From positions 186,001 through 250,000 of the forward strand of contig JAKFGP010000008.1 in assembly GCA_021502835.1 (NCBI GenBank): 64,000 nucleotides of DNA, given 5' to 3'. This document shows, one piece after another, positions 53,642-63,722 of this stretch; the stretch's first letter is position 1; the number at the start of each line of letters is the position of its first letter. The translations under genes were made by a program, and so were the position numbers. Under the pieces are notes generated by a model. That model was not told the DNA's origin, did not search any database, and saw only the letters and a list, made by a program, of their open reading frames with translations. The stretch is from Streptomyces thinghirensis (lineage in GTDB: Bacteria > Actinomycetota > Actinomycetia > Streptomycetales > Streptomycetaceae).

Positions 53642-55066
53642 TCACGCCCCCCCTGTTCACTTCCGCAACCGAGGCAGTCTCGCACGGGACGCGGCGGCAC
53701 GGTATCCCGGGGCCGACCGGCGTCAACCCGGTGGACGCCCGCGTCCTGGGCCGGCTCCCGGCGGAGCGCGTTGGCGCCGTTCGGCCACAGCGCGCGCTTG
53801 CGCTTCGCCGCCAGGTCCTCGACCCAGCCCACGGCGAGGACCATCAGTCCGTTGAGCGGCCAGATGAGGGCGAACATCCAGATCGTGTACGCGCCGTCGA
53901 GGGCGGCCACCGCGCGCTCGCTCTGCATGAAGGGAAGTTGGTAGGCCAGGTCGATGATCGGGACCGTCGCCAGGATCAGCAGGTTGTGCCACAGGTAGAT
54001 GGTGACCGCGCGGTTGTTGGAGAGGGTCACCAGCTTGTCCCACTTGGCCAGCCGGCCCGGGGAGTTCCCGCCACGACGGGGAGTACTGGAGCAAGATCAC
54101 GACGAACCCGAACGACCAGGTGGCCTGGGCCAGCGGGATGTCGTTGAGGTCCCAGCCGTCGGGGCCCAGATGGTTCGAGGCCCACCACAGGCCGAAGGCC
54201 ATGATCAGGGGACGCGCAGGAGACGGAGACGTACCGCGGATCTGCTTCAGCAGGCCCTCGTGGTGGGCGAAGCCCAGGACCCAGCAGCCGCCGTAGACGC
54301 GCGAAGTCGGTGACGGCGTTGCCCGTCTCGCCGGGAATGGTCACCACGCCCGTCCGACGATCGCCGTGAGGCCGAGCGGCGCGAGCAGCGTCGGCCAGGG
54401 GGCCTTGCGGAACAGCCACAGCAGCAGCGGGGAGGCGATGACGAACCACAGGTAGGCGCGCAGGTACCACAGCGGCCCCGCGGCCTGCACCGCCCAGGTG
54501 TCCTCCAGCAGGCCGGACTGGAGCCGATGTGCCAGGGGTAGGGCGGCGCGCCGATCGGCACGATGTAGTTGAACAGCTCGATCAGACCCCCAGGTGCCCC
54601 CGCGCTCCGGGTCGTCCGTAGGGTTCCAGCCGTTCATGAACATCATCGCGAGCACGACCGCGGCGAACGCCCACATCGGTGGCAGGAGGCGGCGCACGCG
54701 CCCGCGGATCACGCCCATCGCCGGACGCTTCAGCGAACGCGCCATCAGCGAACCCGCCAGCGCGAACATGACGCCCATCGACGGAACACCACCGACAGCC
54801 AGGCCCAGCCGAACAGGTGGTACACCACGACGCGGACCAGGGCGATGGAGCGCAGCAGGTCCAGGTACCGGTCGCGGCCCGGTTTCTTGGCGGCCGGGGC
54901 GGCGCGTAAGGGCTCGCGTGCGGCACCGTCGCGCTGCTGCGGGACCGTACGGCGTCCCCGCGGCACCGTACGGGTCTCCCCCGTCCGGGGCCCCCGCGTA
55001 CGGGGTTCCGTACGGGCCGGCCGGCTCCGGGTTCGTACCCGTACCGGTCGTGTATCCGTGGGTCAT
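53642..55066 (-). CDS. Acyltransferase family 3 membrane protein
   Basis: About 470 residues. ATG 55066 overlaps the matB stop (ATG at 55066-55064, stop 55065-55063). The N-terminal 60 residues are PYG-rich (GYTTGTGTNPEPAGPYGTPY). After frame changes the acyltransferase-3 core begins KKPGRDRYLDLLRSIALVRV with the conserved YLD..R and H in VVVYHLFGWAW. Multiple helices follow: MGVMFALAGSLMARSLKRPA, MWAFAAVVLAMMFMNGWNP, WYLRAYLWFVIASPLLLWLF and AVTIYLWHNLLILATVPIID. Likely O-acylates an extracellular polysaccharide made by MatB. The C-terminal end is ambiguous (stop candidates at 53642 or 53656). Confidence 0.75.
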
Positions 55067-57256
55067 GCCACGGGCCTCCGATCATCGCTGCCCCGCGAGC
55101 CCTGGCGCGGCACCGAGCCGCCGGCGCCCCGACCACACCCGTGCGCCGGAGCTTCCGCCAGCGCAGGCGGCCGCCGGTGAGCGCGGTGATCCAGGACTGG
55201 AGCAGCACTACGTACATGAGCTGGCGGTAGGATCTGCTGCAGCGGCAGCGAGATCAGATGGGTCATGCGTTCGCGGTCGAGGCGGAAGGCGTACGCCGCG
55301 CAGGACCGCCTGAATTGGCAACGCCCAGCCACGCCATGATCGTCTTCGAGTCGGGTCGAAGACGATGCCGTAGAGCAGGAAGACGTCGATCAGCGGGGCC
55401 AGGAGCGGAGCCAGGACCTGAACAGGGAGACGAAGGGCAGGCCCACGCGGCCGAAGCGGCCCGGGGAGCCCTTCTCGATCACCGCGCGGCGGTGCTTCCA
55501 GATGGCCTGCATGGTGCCGTACGACCAGCGGTAGCGCTGGGACCACAGCTGCTGGACGGTCTCCGGGGCCTCGGTCCAGGCGCGGGCGTTCTCGGCGTAG
55601 ACCACGCGCCAGCCGGCGCGGTGCAGCGCCATGGTGACGTCGGTGTCCTCGGCGAGCGTGTCGTCACTCATACCGCCGATCGGGTGCCAGCGCCGAGCGC
55701 CGGAAGGCGCCCACCGCGCCGGGGATGGTCGGCATGCAGCCGAGGATGTCGTACATCCGGCGGTCCAGGTTGAAGCCCCATCACGTACTCGATGTGCTGC
55801 CAGGCGCCGATGAGGCTGTCCTTGTTGCCGACCTTCGCGTTACAGCCGGCCACGGCGCCCACCTTCGGGTCGCCGAAGGGCTGGACGAGTTCGCGGACGG
55901 TGGACGGTTCGAAGACGGTGTCGCCGTCCATCATCACGACGATGTCGTGACTGGCGTTGCCAGACCGCGGTTCAGCGCCGCCGGCTTGCCCGCGTTGAGC
56001 TGGCGGATCACCCGGACGTTCGGCAGGCCCATCGCCTCGACGATCCGGGCCGTGCCGTCGCTGGAACCGTCGTCGACGACGATGACCTCGACGGGGTGGT
56101 CACTGGCCATCAGGGAGAGGACGGTGTTCTCGATGCACCAGCTCGTTGTACGCCGGCACCAGCACCGTCACCGGTTCGGTCACCGGCGGGCCCCAGCGGA
56201 AGCCCTTGCGGCGGACCCGGCGGGCGTGGACGCCGGAGAGAGCAGCATCAGCACGAAGCGGCTGATGACCAGGGTCCCGATGATCGCCAGGCCCACCACC
56301 AGACCGTCGGTGATCTTCTCCGAGGCCTGGACGAGGAAGACCCAGGCCTTGCCCTTCCACAGTTCGGCGCCGGTCACCGGGCTCATCGCGCTGGGCGCGT
56401 CGAGGGCCTCGGTGAGGTTGTCGAACTCGTAGCCCTTCTTCTGCAGGTCGGGCAGGAACCTGTCCAGCGCCGCGACGGTCTGGCTGCGGTCGCCGCCCGA
56501 GTCGTGCATCAGGACGATGGCGCCCTCGCCGTTCTTCGGCGTGGCGCGGCGGATGATCTCGTCGACGCCGGGCCGCTGCCAGTCCTCGCTGTCAGGTGTT
56601 GTTGACGACGGTGATGTAGCCGCGGCTGCCGATGTACTCGGTGACGGGCCAGGACTTGTTGTCCGTGGCGTCGGAGAAGGAGAGTACGGCGGGCGGAAGA
56701 GCGAGGTGCGGATGCCCGCCGCGCCGGTGATCGCCAGCTGGTTCTGCGACAGCTCCCAGTCGATGCGCTTCTTGGACTGGAAGGAGAGGTCGGGGTGGTT
56801 GAAGGTGTGCAGGCCCACCTCGTGGCCCTCGTCGACCATGCGCTCGACGAGGTCGGGGTAGCGGGAGGCCATGGTGCCGGTGACGAAGAAGACCGCGTGC
56901 GCGTCGTGCTTCTTCAGCACGTCCAGCACCTTCGGCGTCCAGGTCGGGTCCGGGCCGTCGTCGAAGGTGAGGACCAGGCGGCGGTCGGGCACGCTCAGGC
57001 TCTCAGTGCGGCCGCCGCGGGCGTCGATGACCGGGCCGCCCTCCAGGATCTTCTCCGGCACCTGGTCGGTGGCGGCGGGCGGCTGGACGCGGTGGTCGGC
57101 CAGGATCTCGCTGTGCACGTACCCGCGCAGCATGAGCATCGCCGACAGGGCGACCAGGACGAGCAGCGGAAGCAGCAGACGCAGGGGCAGGCGGCGGCGC
57201 CGGGCGCCCTCACGGGCGCTGCGCGCGGCCCCGTGACGGCGGGTGCGGGATGCCAT
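55063..57256 (-). CDS. matB: MatB: bifunctional polysaccharide deacetylase / family 2 glycosyltransferase
   Basis: About 730 residues. ATG 57256 shares one base with the matA stop. N-terminal helix RLPLRLLLPLLVLVALSAML, then a NodB deacetylase domain outside the cell: VLTFDDGPDPTWTPKVLDVL (catalytic Asp and metal Asp), GLHTFNHPDLSF (metal His-x3-His), RPPYS and IVLMHDSGGDRSQTV. A second membrane helix (GLVVGLAIIGTLVISRFVLM) leads to a cytoplasmic GT2 domain: VTVLVPAYNE, VDDGSSDGTARIVEA, VVMMDGDTVFEPS, AEDTDVTMALHRAGW and SQRYRWSYGTMQA (QxxRW). More helices close the protein. All catalytic motifs are present. In Streptomyces MatB makes a PNAG-like exopolysaccharide that glues pellets. Errors near 56680, 56600, 56240, 56140, 55965, 55780, 55690, 55415, 55350, 55300 and 55230. 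Confidence 0.9.
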
Positions 57257-58835
57257 CAGAGGGTGTTCTCCGGGGACAGGGAAGGGGACGTGAGGGTGGT
57301 GTCCGGGCCGGCGACGACGGGCTCGTCGGCGGGCCCGGCGGCGGAGAGGGGACCGCTCGCGCCGTTGGCGGCCGTGTCGCCGCCCGGGTCGGTGCCCGTG
57401 GTGGGGTCGACGGTGGGCGCGGTCGGATCGACCGTGGGATCGCCGCCGCCCCCGGCCGGGGTCGACGGGTCCGTGGTCGCGGGCGGCGGAACCTGCGTCG
57501 ACTGCGTCGGGTCCGGGTCGGTCTGCGCCGCCGCCGCCCGGCTGCGTGCCGGCCCCGGTCTCCGAGGGCTCGGGGTCGGCGCCGGTGCCGGGCTGCCGCG
57601 CGGTACCCGACGTACCGGGCGCCGGGGCGTCGGCGCCCGGCGCCGTGGTCACGCCGGTGCCGGCGGAGGGGCTGACCTGCGGAGCGGCGCTGCCGGTGTT
57701 CGAGGGGCGCGCGGACTGCGAGGGCAGCGGGGTGGTGTCGACCTGACCGGCCGGCTTGCCCTCCTGCTGGCCCTCCACGGGCAGCCAGGGCGCGTTGGAG
57801 TTGCCGGACAGCAGCGTGGAGACGATGACGACGGCGTAGACCGCGCAGGCGACGCCGACGGCGATGCCGAGACGGCGGTACAGGCGGCTGCGGCGTCCGG
57901 ACGCGTCGACGAACACCGGTCCGTCGGACTCGCGTTCCGGGCGGCTCTTGCGGTGCCTGCTGTCGGCCCGGCGGATCACGCCGTCACCGAGCTGGACGGC
58001 GTCGAGCTGGACCGTGACCTCGTGCGGATCGTGGGTGTGATCACCGGCGTCCGGGGCGGCTTCGGCGTCCGGGGTGTCCTGCCAGGGTCGCGGAGGGCGG
58101 CGGTGGCGGGGCCGGGCGCGGTCGTGGGGAAGGCTCGGGTCGGGGTGGCCCCGGGGGCCACAGGGGCCGCGGGGAGGATGTCCGTCCTGTCACCGTCCAG
58201 GCCGGTGCCGTTCTGGCCGATTCCGGTCGGCGCGGTGCCTTCGGGGCCCTTGCCGGACAGGGGCGTCGTGGTCGGGTTCGCCCTGTTCGGGGTCGCCCTG
58301 TCCGAGGTCGGGGTTCCCTCGTTCGGGTTCGCCCCGGCCTGGTTGGTTCCGGCCCCCAGTTATCCGCCCCTGGCCGAACGGATCACCGACCCGGCCCCGG
58401 TCCGTACGGCCCGCGCCCACCGGGCTTCCGCCCACCGGGCTTCCGCCTATTCGGCCCCTCCCTATTCGGGAACCGAGGATCTTCCGTCTCGTCGCCACCG
58501 GCGCCTCCCCGGGGGCCGGGGAAGCGGCTCTCGGCGGCATCCGACGACGGCTGGGCCGCGTTGCGCGGAACCTCCGGCCCGGCCGCGGCGCCCGCGGCTC
58601 CGGAGCCCCCGAACCACCCCGCGCCGGACCCGCCGGAGCCGGGGGGACGCGGTGGGGCCGTCGGACTGGCCGGACCGGGCGGACGGCGTTCCGGCCGTCG
58701 GGAACTCCCCGGTCACCGGGAAGGCCCGGGTCGCCGGGGAACACCTCGGTGGCGTCGGCATCCTGTCTCGCCTCCGGGAGATCACGCATCCCGGACGCGG
58801 CCTGGGGCCACTCCGGTTGGGCGTCTTTTTGCCAT
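57256..58835 (-). CDS. matA: MatA: membrane protein with long disordered flanks
   Basis: About 525 residues; the last 240 are secure. From 57979 the frame reads RRADSRHRKSRPERESDGPV, a membrane helix GIAVGVACAVYAVVIVSTLL, and an outside domain rich in Pro, Thr, Gly and Asp (GKPAGQVDTTPLPSQSARPS) ending TLTSPSLSPENTL. Upstream the same protein continues as DAGDHTHDPHEVTVQLDAVQ and, after indels, a Gly/Pro/Arg/Asp-rich cytoplasmic stretch (DPGLPGDRGVPDGRNA) back to a possible ATG at 58835 (MAKRRPTGVAPGRVRD). The start is uncertain; GTG 57979 gives a short version. Stop and matB start overlap by one base, so the two are co-translated. Gene name from recalled order next to matB. Confidence 0.6.
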
Positions 58836-59000
58836 TTCTTCACGCGCACGCACTTCCCCCGAGGGGACAGTTCCGGGTGCGCGTACGACTCCGAGCACCC
58901 GTCGGCCGAACCGGCCCCCACCAGGTTCGAGCGCCCCCTGTACCACACCGTGCTCAGGCCAAGAATGTAGCGCACGCGGAGGATGTGTGGTTCCCACGTG

Positions 59001-59973
59001 TCAGTTGTGGACGGACATCACAGCGGTGTCGACGGCGGGAAGCCCCCTCCGGCGGGCCTGCGGAGCCAGGTCCTCCTCGGCCGCGACCTGGGCAGCGGCC
59101 CGGCGCAGCGCGTCGAACGCGGGGTGTGCCAGTCCCTCTCGCCAGACAAGTGACACCGGCGACAGCGGCACGGGATCGACGAGCGGGCGCACCACGGTCG
59201 ACGCCATGGCCGGAAAGCTCACCACGGCGAGGATCGGATTGCGCGTCTTGTCCATGATCCGCTGAAACTCCTCCTCCCCGACGGCCAGCGGAGCGAGTGC
59301 CGCCACTTCGATGCCGCGCCCCTCGAACAGGCGGTGCGCGAGGTCGGTCCACTCCACCGTCCGCGGGTTTCCGGCCCCGGCGTACACGGTTTCGCCGGCG
59401 AGGGCGGCGAGCGGCACCTGGGGCAGCCCGGCCAGCGGGTGGTCCTCGGGCAGGACGACCGCCATGGGCTCGTAGCGGACGGGCTGGTGGCCGAGCCCGG
59501 ACCGCAGCGCCGGGGCGAGGCCCGCGTACCGGCCGAAGGAGACGTCGAGGCGGCCCGCGAGCAGTTCGGCGGCGGCGTGGGTCAGCCCGCTCTCGTAACG
59601 CGCCATCAGCTCCTCCCCGGGCGCGAGCCCGCGGGCCCGTTCCAGGACCAGGCGGCCGGTCACCAGCCCCGGGGAGTTGAGGGTCGACCAGCAGCGGGCG
59701 GGCCTGTCCGAAGGCGGCCAGGAGGTCGTCCTGCGCCTGGAGGACGCGGCGGGCGTACGGCAGCAGCCGCTCGCCGTCGGCCGTCAGGGTCACCTGCCGG
59801 GTGGTCCGGACGAACAGTTCGGTGCCCAGCTCCCGCTCCAGGCGCCGTACGTCCCTGCTGAGCGCCTGCTGGGCGACGTACAGGCGGGCGGCGGCCCGGG
59901 TGAAGTGCAGGTCCTCGGCGACGGTGACGAAAGCGCGCAGGAGGCGGGGGTCGACGCGTGCGGGTGCGGGCAT
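59001..59973 (-). CDS. LysR family transcriptional regulator
   Basis: About 320 residues. ATG 59973 gives MPAPARVDPRLLRAFVTVAE. N-terminal winged helix: LHFTRAAARLYVAQQALSRD and LERELGTELFVRTTRQVTLT. A frame change near 59680 leads to the periplasmic-binding-like effector domain (LVTGRLVLERARGLAPGEEL, PMAVVLPEDHPLAGLPQVPL). It is divergent from an MFS gene 83 bases away, and the gap includes ATT-N17-AAT (about 59981-60003), which could be a LysR site. The neighbouring pump is the likely target. Confidence 0.9.
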
Positions 59974-60056
59974 CCGGCGAATTTACAACGCGAGTGCGTG
60001 AATGGGTACGGAGAAGGTGTTGGACCCCTTGGTCACCCCCGGGCGACGGTAAGCCC

Positions 60057-61381
60057 ATGCCGCAACCGACCTACGAACGCCCGTCCTCCCGGACCACCTT
60101 CCTCGCCGTCACCGCCGACACCCTGGTCGCCGCCGACTTCGGCCCGCGCACCCGGCGCCGGCCGCCCGGCCCCTACCGGCGCCTCCTCGCATTACCCGGC
60201 GCCCGAGCGTTCACGATCGGAAATCTCGCCGGCGCGGCTGCCCATGGGCATGTTCAGCGTGAGCGCGGTCGTGATGATCGCCGGCACCCGTGGTTCGTAC
60301 GCCCTCGCCGGCGCCGTGACCGCGACGGGACTCGCGGCGACGGCGCTGGTCGCCCCGTGGACGGCGCGGCTGGTGGACCGGCACGGCCAGGCCCGGGTGG
60401 CGCTGCCCGCCACCCTGATCGCCGCCCTGGGCTCGCTCGCCCTGCTGCTGTGCGTCCGGTACGGGGCGCCCGCCTGGACGCTGTTCGCCGCGTACGCCGC
60501 CACCGCCACGACGCCCAACACCGGCGGCATGGCCCGCGCCCGCTGGGCCAACCTGCTGAAGGGCAGGAAGGACGCCGCCGACGCCCTGCACACCGCGAAC
60601 TCCTTCGAGCAGGCCGCGGACGAGCTGTGCTTCATGCTCGGGCCGGTCCTCGCCGCGTTCCTGTGCACGGCGCTGTTCCCGGAGGCGGGCACACTGGTCG
60701 GCGTGGTGCTGCTGGTCAGCGGCATGCTGCTGTTCACCGCCCAGCGCTCGACCGAACCGCCGGCCCGGCCGCGCCCGACGGCGAAGGCCCCCTTCCGCGT
60801 GCCGGGAATCCCGCCGCTGTTGGTGGTGTGCCTGGCGATGGGCGGGGTTTTCGGGGCCATGGAGGTCGTCACGATCGCGTTCGCGGACGCACAGGGACAC
60901 CGTGCGGCGGCCGGGGTGGTCCTCGCGCTTCAGGCGGCCGGTTCCTGCGCGGCGGGCCTGCTGTACGGCGCGATGAAGCCGGCCGGCCCCGCCGAGCACC
61001 GCCTGCCGTGGTGTGTCGCGGCGATGACGGCCCTGCTGACGCTGCCGCTGCTCGCGGCGTCCCTCACCGGCTCGCTGCCGCTGCTGGCGCTCACGCTGCT
61101 GATCGCCGGGATGGCCACCGCCCCGACGATGGTCACCACCATGACGCTGGTCCAGCACCGCAACCCCGGAGGGCCGCCTGAACGAGGGCATGACCCTCGC
61201 GGTGACCGGCCTGCTCGGCGGCATCGCCTGCGGCAGCGCTGCGGGCGGCTGGACGGTGGAGCGCCTCTCCCCCACGGCCGCCTACGGCGTGCCGGTCACG
61301 GCGGCCGCGGTGGCCCTGCTGCTAACCCTGGCCCTGGCCCTGGCACCGGCTCGGGGCTCGGCGGGGCGACCGCGGGCATGA
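60057..61381 (+). CDS. MFS transporter
   Basis: About 440 residues. ATG 60057 gives MPQPTYERPSSRTTFLAVTA. Alternative in-frame starts further down are possible since the first 45 residues are hydrophilic. After a frame change near 60235, ARLPMGMFSVSAVVMIAGTR and LVDRHGQARVALPATLIAAL (motif A) are visible, then MLGPVLAAFLCTALFPEAGT, a loop, and the C-terminal helices (PPLLVVCLAMGGVFGAMEVV to VTAAAVALLLTLALALAPA). One more error near 61175. Its divergent partner is a LysR regulator. Substrate unknown. Confidence 0.85.
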
Positions 61382-61385
61382 CGAA

Positions 61386-61413
61386 GGCCCCGCCGCGCTG
61401 GAGCGGCGGGGCC
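61386..61413. terminator. Bidirectional terminator between the MFS gene and ssrA
   Basis: Perfect 11-bp stem GGCCCCGCCGC/GCGGCGGGGCC with a 6-base loop, 4 bases after the MFS stop and 20 bases past the tmRNA 3' end. Confidence 0.8.
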
Positions 61414-61432
61414 TAGGCCCACATGGGAACTG

Positions 61433-61828
61433 TGGAGATGGCGGGAATCGAACCCGCGTCCAACGGTGCGGAACCAGGGCTTCTCCGTGTGCAGTCCGCT
61501 TCGATTTTCTCAGCCCCGGAGATCACGCGGACAAGTCTCCGACGGGCTCAGTCACTGTTTGGTTTCCCTCTTCACCCCGTGACCGGGATCAAGGTTTAGT
61601 CCCCTAGCTGATGCCAGGATCCGGGTCGGGAACAGCCCCGGGCTGACACTCCCTTAGTAGGAGGCTCGCTTCGCTACCGAGGTCAGGCAGCGAGGGCGAA
61701 GGCCTGCTGGGAGTGAATCGCGCTTGGTGTTGGCGATTATTTTTTCGGCCTGTGGTTTACGAGATCATGGCCGCTTCCTCGACACGCTTCCCCTGCTTCG
61801 ACATCCGCTGTCGAAACCGATCATCCCC
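61433..61828 (-). ncRNA. ssrA: tmRNA (transfer-messenger RNA)
   Basis: Ribosome-rescue RNA of about 396 bases. The 5' end GGGGATG pairs with CATCTCC at the 3' end to form the acceptor stem, and the T-arm GGTTCGATTCCCGCC sits just before it. CCA is not encoded. The tag reading frame begins GCC AAC ACC AAG CGC GAT TC and, if one extra base at 61714 is removed, encodes ANTKRDSSQQAFALAA followed by TGA. As written the frame is broken. Pseudoknot regions flank the tag but were not folded. smpB lies immediately upstream on the same strand. Confidence 0.95.
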
Positions 61829-61844
61829 ATGTTGATTTTTCAAT

Positions 61845-61860
61845 CCCCTCCGAGGAGGGG
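61845..61860. terminator. Hairpin between smpB and ssrA
   Basis: CCCCTCC-GA-GGAGGGG is a perfect 7-bp stem; a second weaker hairpin, GCACCC/GGGGTGC, is at about 61865-61882. The pair may end smpB transcripts or process a joint smpB-ssrA transcript. Confidence 0.45.
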
Positions 61861-61938
61861 GCACGCACCCGCTGTGGGGTGCAGATGCCATCGTACGTGA
61901 CCAACGCACGCACGTGCCAGCCCTATTCCCCGGGGGGG

Positions 61939-62419
61939 TCAGGCCCGCTGCTTGCGCCGGATCGCCGAGATCGTCCGCTCCGCCTCGCGGCGGTCCTGCT
62001 TCTCCCGGAGGGTCTGGCGCTTGTCGTACTCCTTCTTGCCGCGCGCCAGCGCCGATCTCGACCTTGGCCCGGCCGTCCTTGAAGTACAGCGCCAGGGGAA
62101 CGATCGTGTGACCGGTCTCCTGGGACTTCGCCTCCAGCTTGTCGATCTCCACGCGGTGCAGCAGCAGCTTCCGCTTGCGGCGGGCGCTGTGGTTGGTCCA
62201 GGTGCCCTGGCTGTACTCGGGCACGTGCACGTTGTGCAGCCACGCCTCGTGTCCGTCCAGCTGCACGAAGCCGTCGGCCAGCGAGGCCCGTCCCTGGCGC
62301 AGCGACTTCACCTCGGTCCCGGACAGGACCAGGCCGGCCTCGTAAGTGTCGAGGATCTGGTAGTCGTGCCGCGCCTTCTTGTTCTGCGCGATCAGCTTGC
62401 GCCCTTTTTCCTTAGCCAT
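61939..62419 (-). CDS. smpB: SsrA-binding protein SmpB
   Basis: About 159 residues; partner of tmRNA in trans-translation. ATG 62419 gives [20 protein letters not shown]; an ATG 12 bases upstream is possible. Core sequence [40 protein letters not shown] and [20 protein letters not shown] is conserved. After one extra base near 62055 the C-terminal tail [20 protein letters not shown] follows, ending AIRRKQRA at 61939. This basic tail inserts into the mRNA channel of the ribosome. Confidence 0.95.
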
Positions 62420-62465
62420 AGTGCCGCCCATTTTCGCACTACGGAGGGGGTCCGCGGAAAGCCGA

Positions 62466-63654
62466 TTACGCGGCCGGTCCCAGCCCGCTCAGCACCGTCC
62501 GGGCCCGTTCCAGGGCGGCCGGGTCGGTCGGGTCGGTCTCCAGGTCGGGCGTGATGCCCGTGCCGTCGACGCCGCGGCCCGAGGGAGTGCGGTAGTGCCC
62601 GACGGTCAGCTCGGCCACCGAGCCGCCGGGCAGCCGGCTCGGCATCTGCACCGAGCCCTTGCCGAAGGTGCGCGAGCCCAGGACGACCGCCCGTCCGCGG
62701 TCCTGGAGGGCTCCGGTGAGGAGTTCGGCAGCGCTCATGGTGCCGCCGTCGACGAGCGCCACCAGGGGTCTGGTGGTGTCGCCGCCGGGTTCGGCGTGCA
62801 GGGCCCGCTGGTCGCCGTCGACGTCGTACGTGGCGACCAGGCCGCCGTCGAGGAAGGCGGAGGCGGCGGTGACGGCCTCGGCGACCAGGCCGCCGGAGTT
62901 GCCGCGCAGGTCGAGGACGACCCCGGCGCCGGACGGCAGCCGCTCCACGGCGCCGCGCACCTGTTCGCCGACGCCTTTGGTGAAGGAGAGGACCTTGACG
63001 ACCGTGACGCCCCCCGGCGAGCGTGCGCACGGTCACGGGGTCCGTGGAGAGCCTGGCCCGGCGTACGGTCTCGGTACACGCGTGCGTGCCGCGTTCCAGG
63101 CCGAGCCGGACGGCGGTCCCGGCGGGCGCCTGCTCGGCGTCGCCGCGCAGTATCGAGACGACCTCCGTGACGGGGCGCCCGTCGACCCGCTCACCGTCGA
63201 CGCTGCGCAGCCGGTCGCCCTCGCGGATCCCGGCGCCGGCGGCGGGCGAGCCGGAGCGCACCTTGGTGACCTCGATGCGGCCGTCGCGCTCGCGGCGGGC
63301 GGAGAGTCCGACGCCGGTGTACCGGCCGTCGAGGGCGTCCTCCAACTCCTCGTACTCGCCCCGGGAGTAGACGGCGCCCCACGCGGTCCCCGCTGCGGCT
63401 GACGGCGCGCTCGGCGGCCTCCTCAGGGGACTTGCCGTCGGCCATCGCCTCGGCGGCCGCCCGCGCGACGTCGGCGTGTTGGGGGGCCGACCCTGCTGAC
63501 CGGCCACCGGCGTCGTGTCGGGCGCCGGCTTCCGGTCGGCCTCGGGGAACGAGCCGGTGGCCGCGCCGGCGATGAGCACGCTCGCGAACACCAAGGTCAG
63601 GGCGGCCCCGTGGCGTGCGCGACGGGGCTGACAGAACAGGTCACGACCTGACAT
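62466..63654 (-). CDS. S41 family C-terminal processing protease
   Basis: About 390 residues. ATG 63654 gives [20 protein letters not shown] with a signal/anchor helix [17 protein letters not shown] linker and [20 protein letters not shown] precede the PDZ domain ([20 protein letters not shown]). The S41 domain has [20 protein letters not shown], catalytic Ser in [20 protein letters not shown] and catalytic Lys in [18 protein letters not shown]. It ends [12 protein letters not shown]. Errors near 63490, 63400 and 63010. Sits between ftsX and smpB; tail-specific proteases can degrade SsrA-tagged or cell-division proteins, but no link is proven here. Confidence 0.92.
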
Positions 63655-63676
63655 GCCGGTGAGTCTAGGACGACGC

Positions 63677-63714
63677 AAGAGGGCCGCACGGTCGCTTGAC
63701 CGTTCGGCCCTCTT
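63677..63714 (-). terminator. Terminator of ftsX
   Basis: Inverted repeat AAGAGGGCCG/CGGCCCTCTT with an inner ACGGTC/GACCGT repeat, just downstream of the ftsX stop on the minus strand. Confidence 0.75.
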
Positions 63715-63722
63715 GGTATGTG

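Noticed and set aside
61433..61828. Integration site with a genomic island at ssrA
   Set aside because: The tmRNA 3' end is followed within 20 bases by a terminator and a conserved MFS gene; no integrase or duplicated 3' end is seen.
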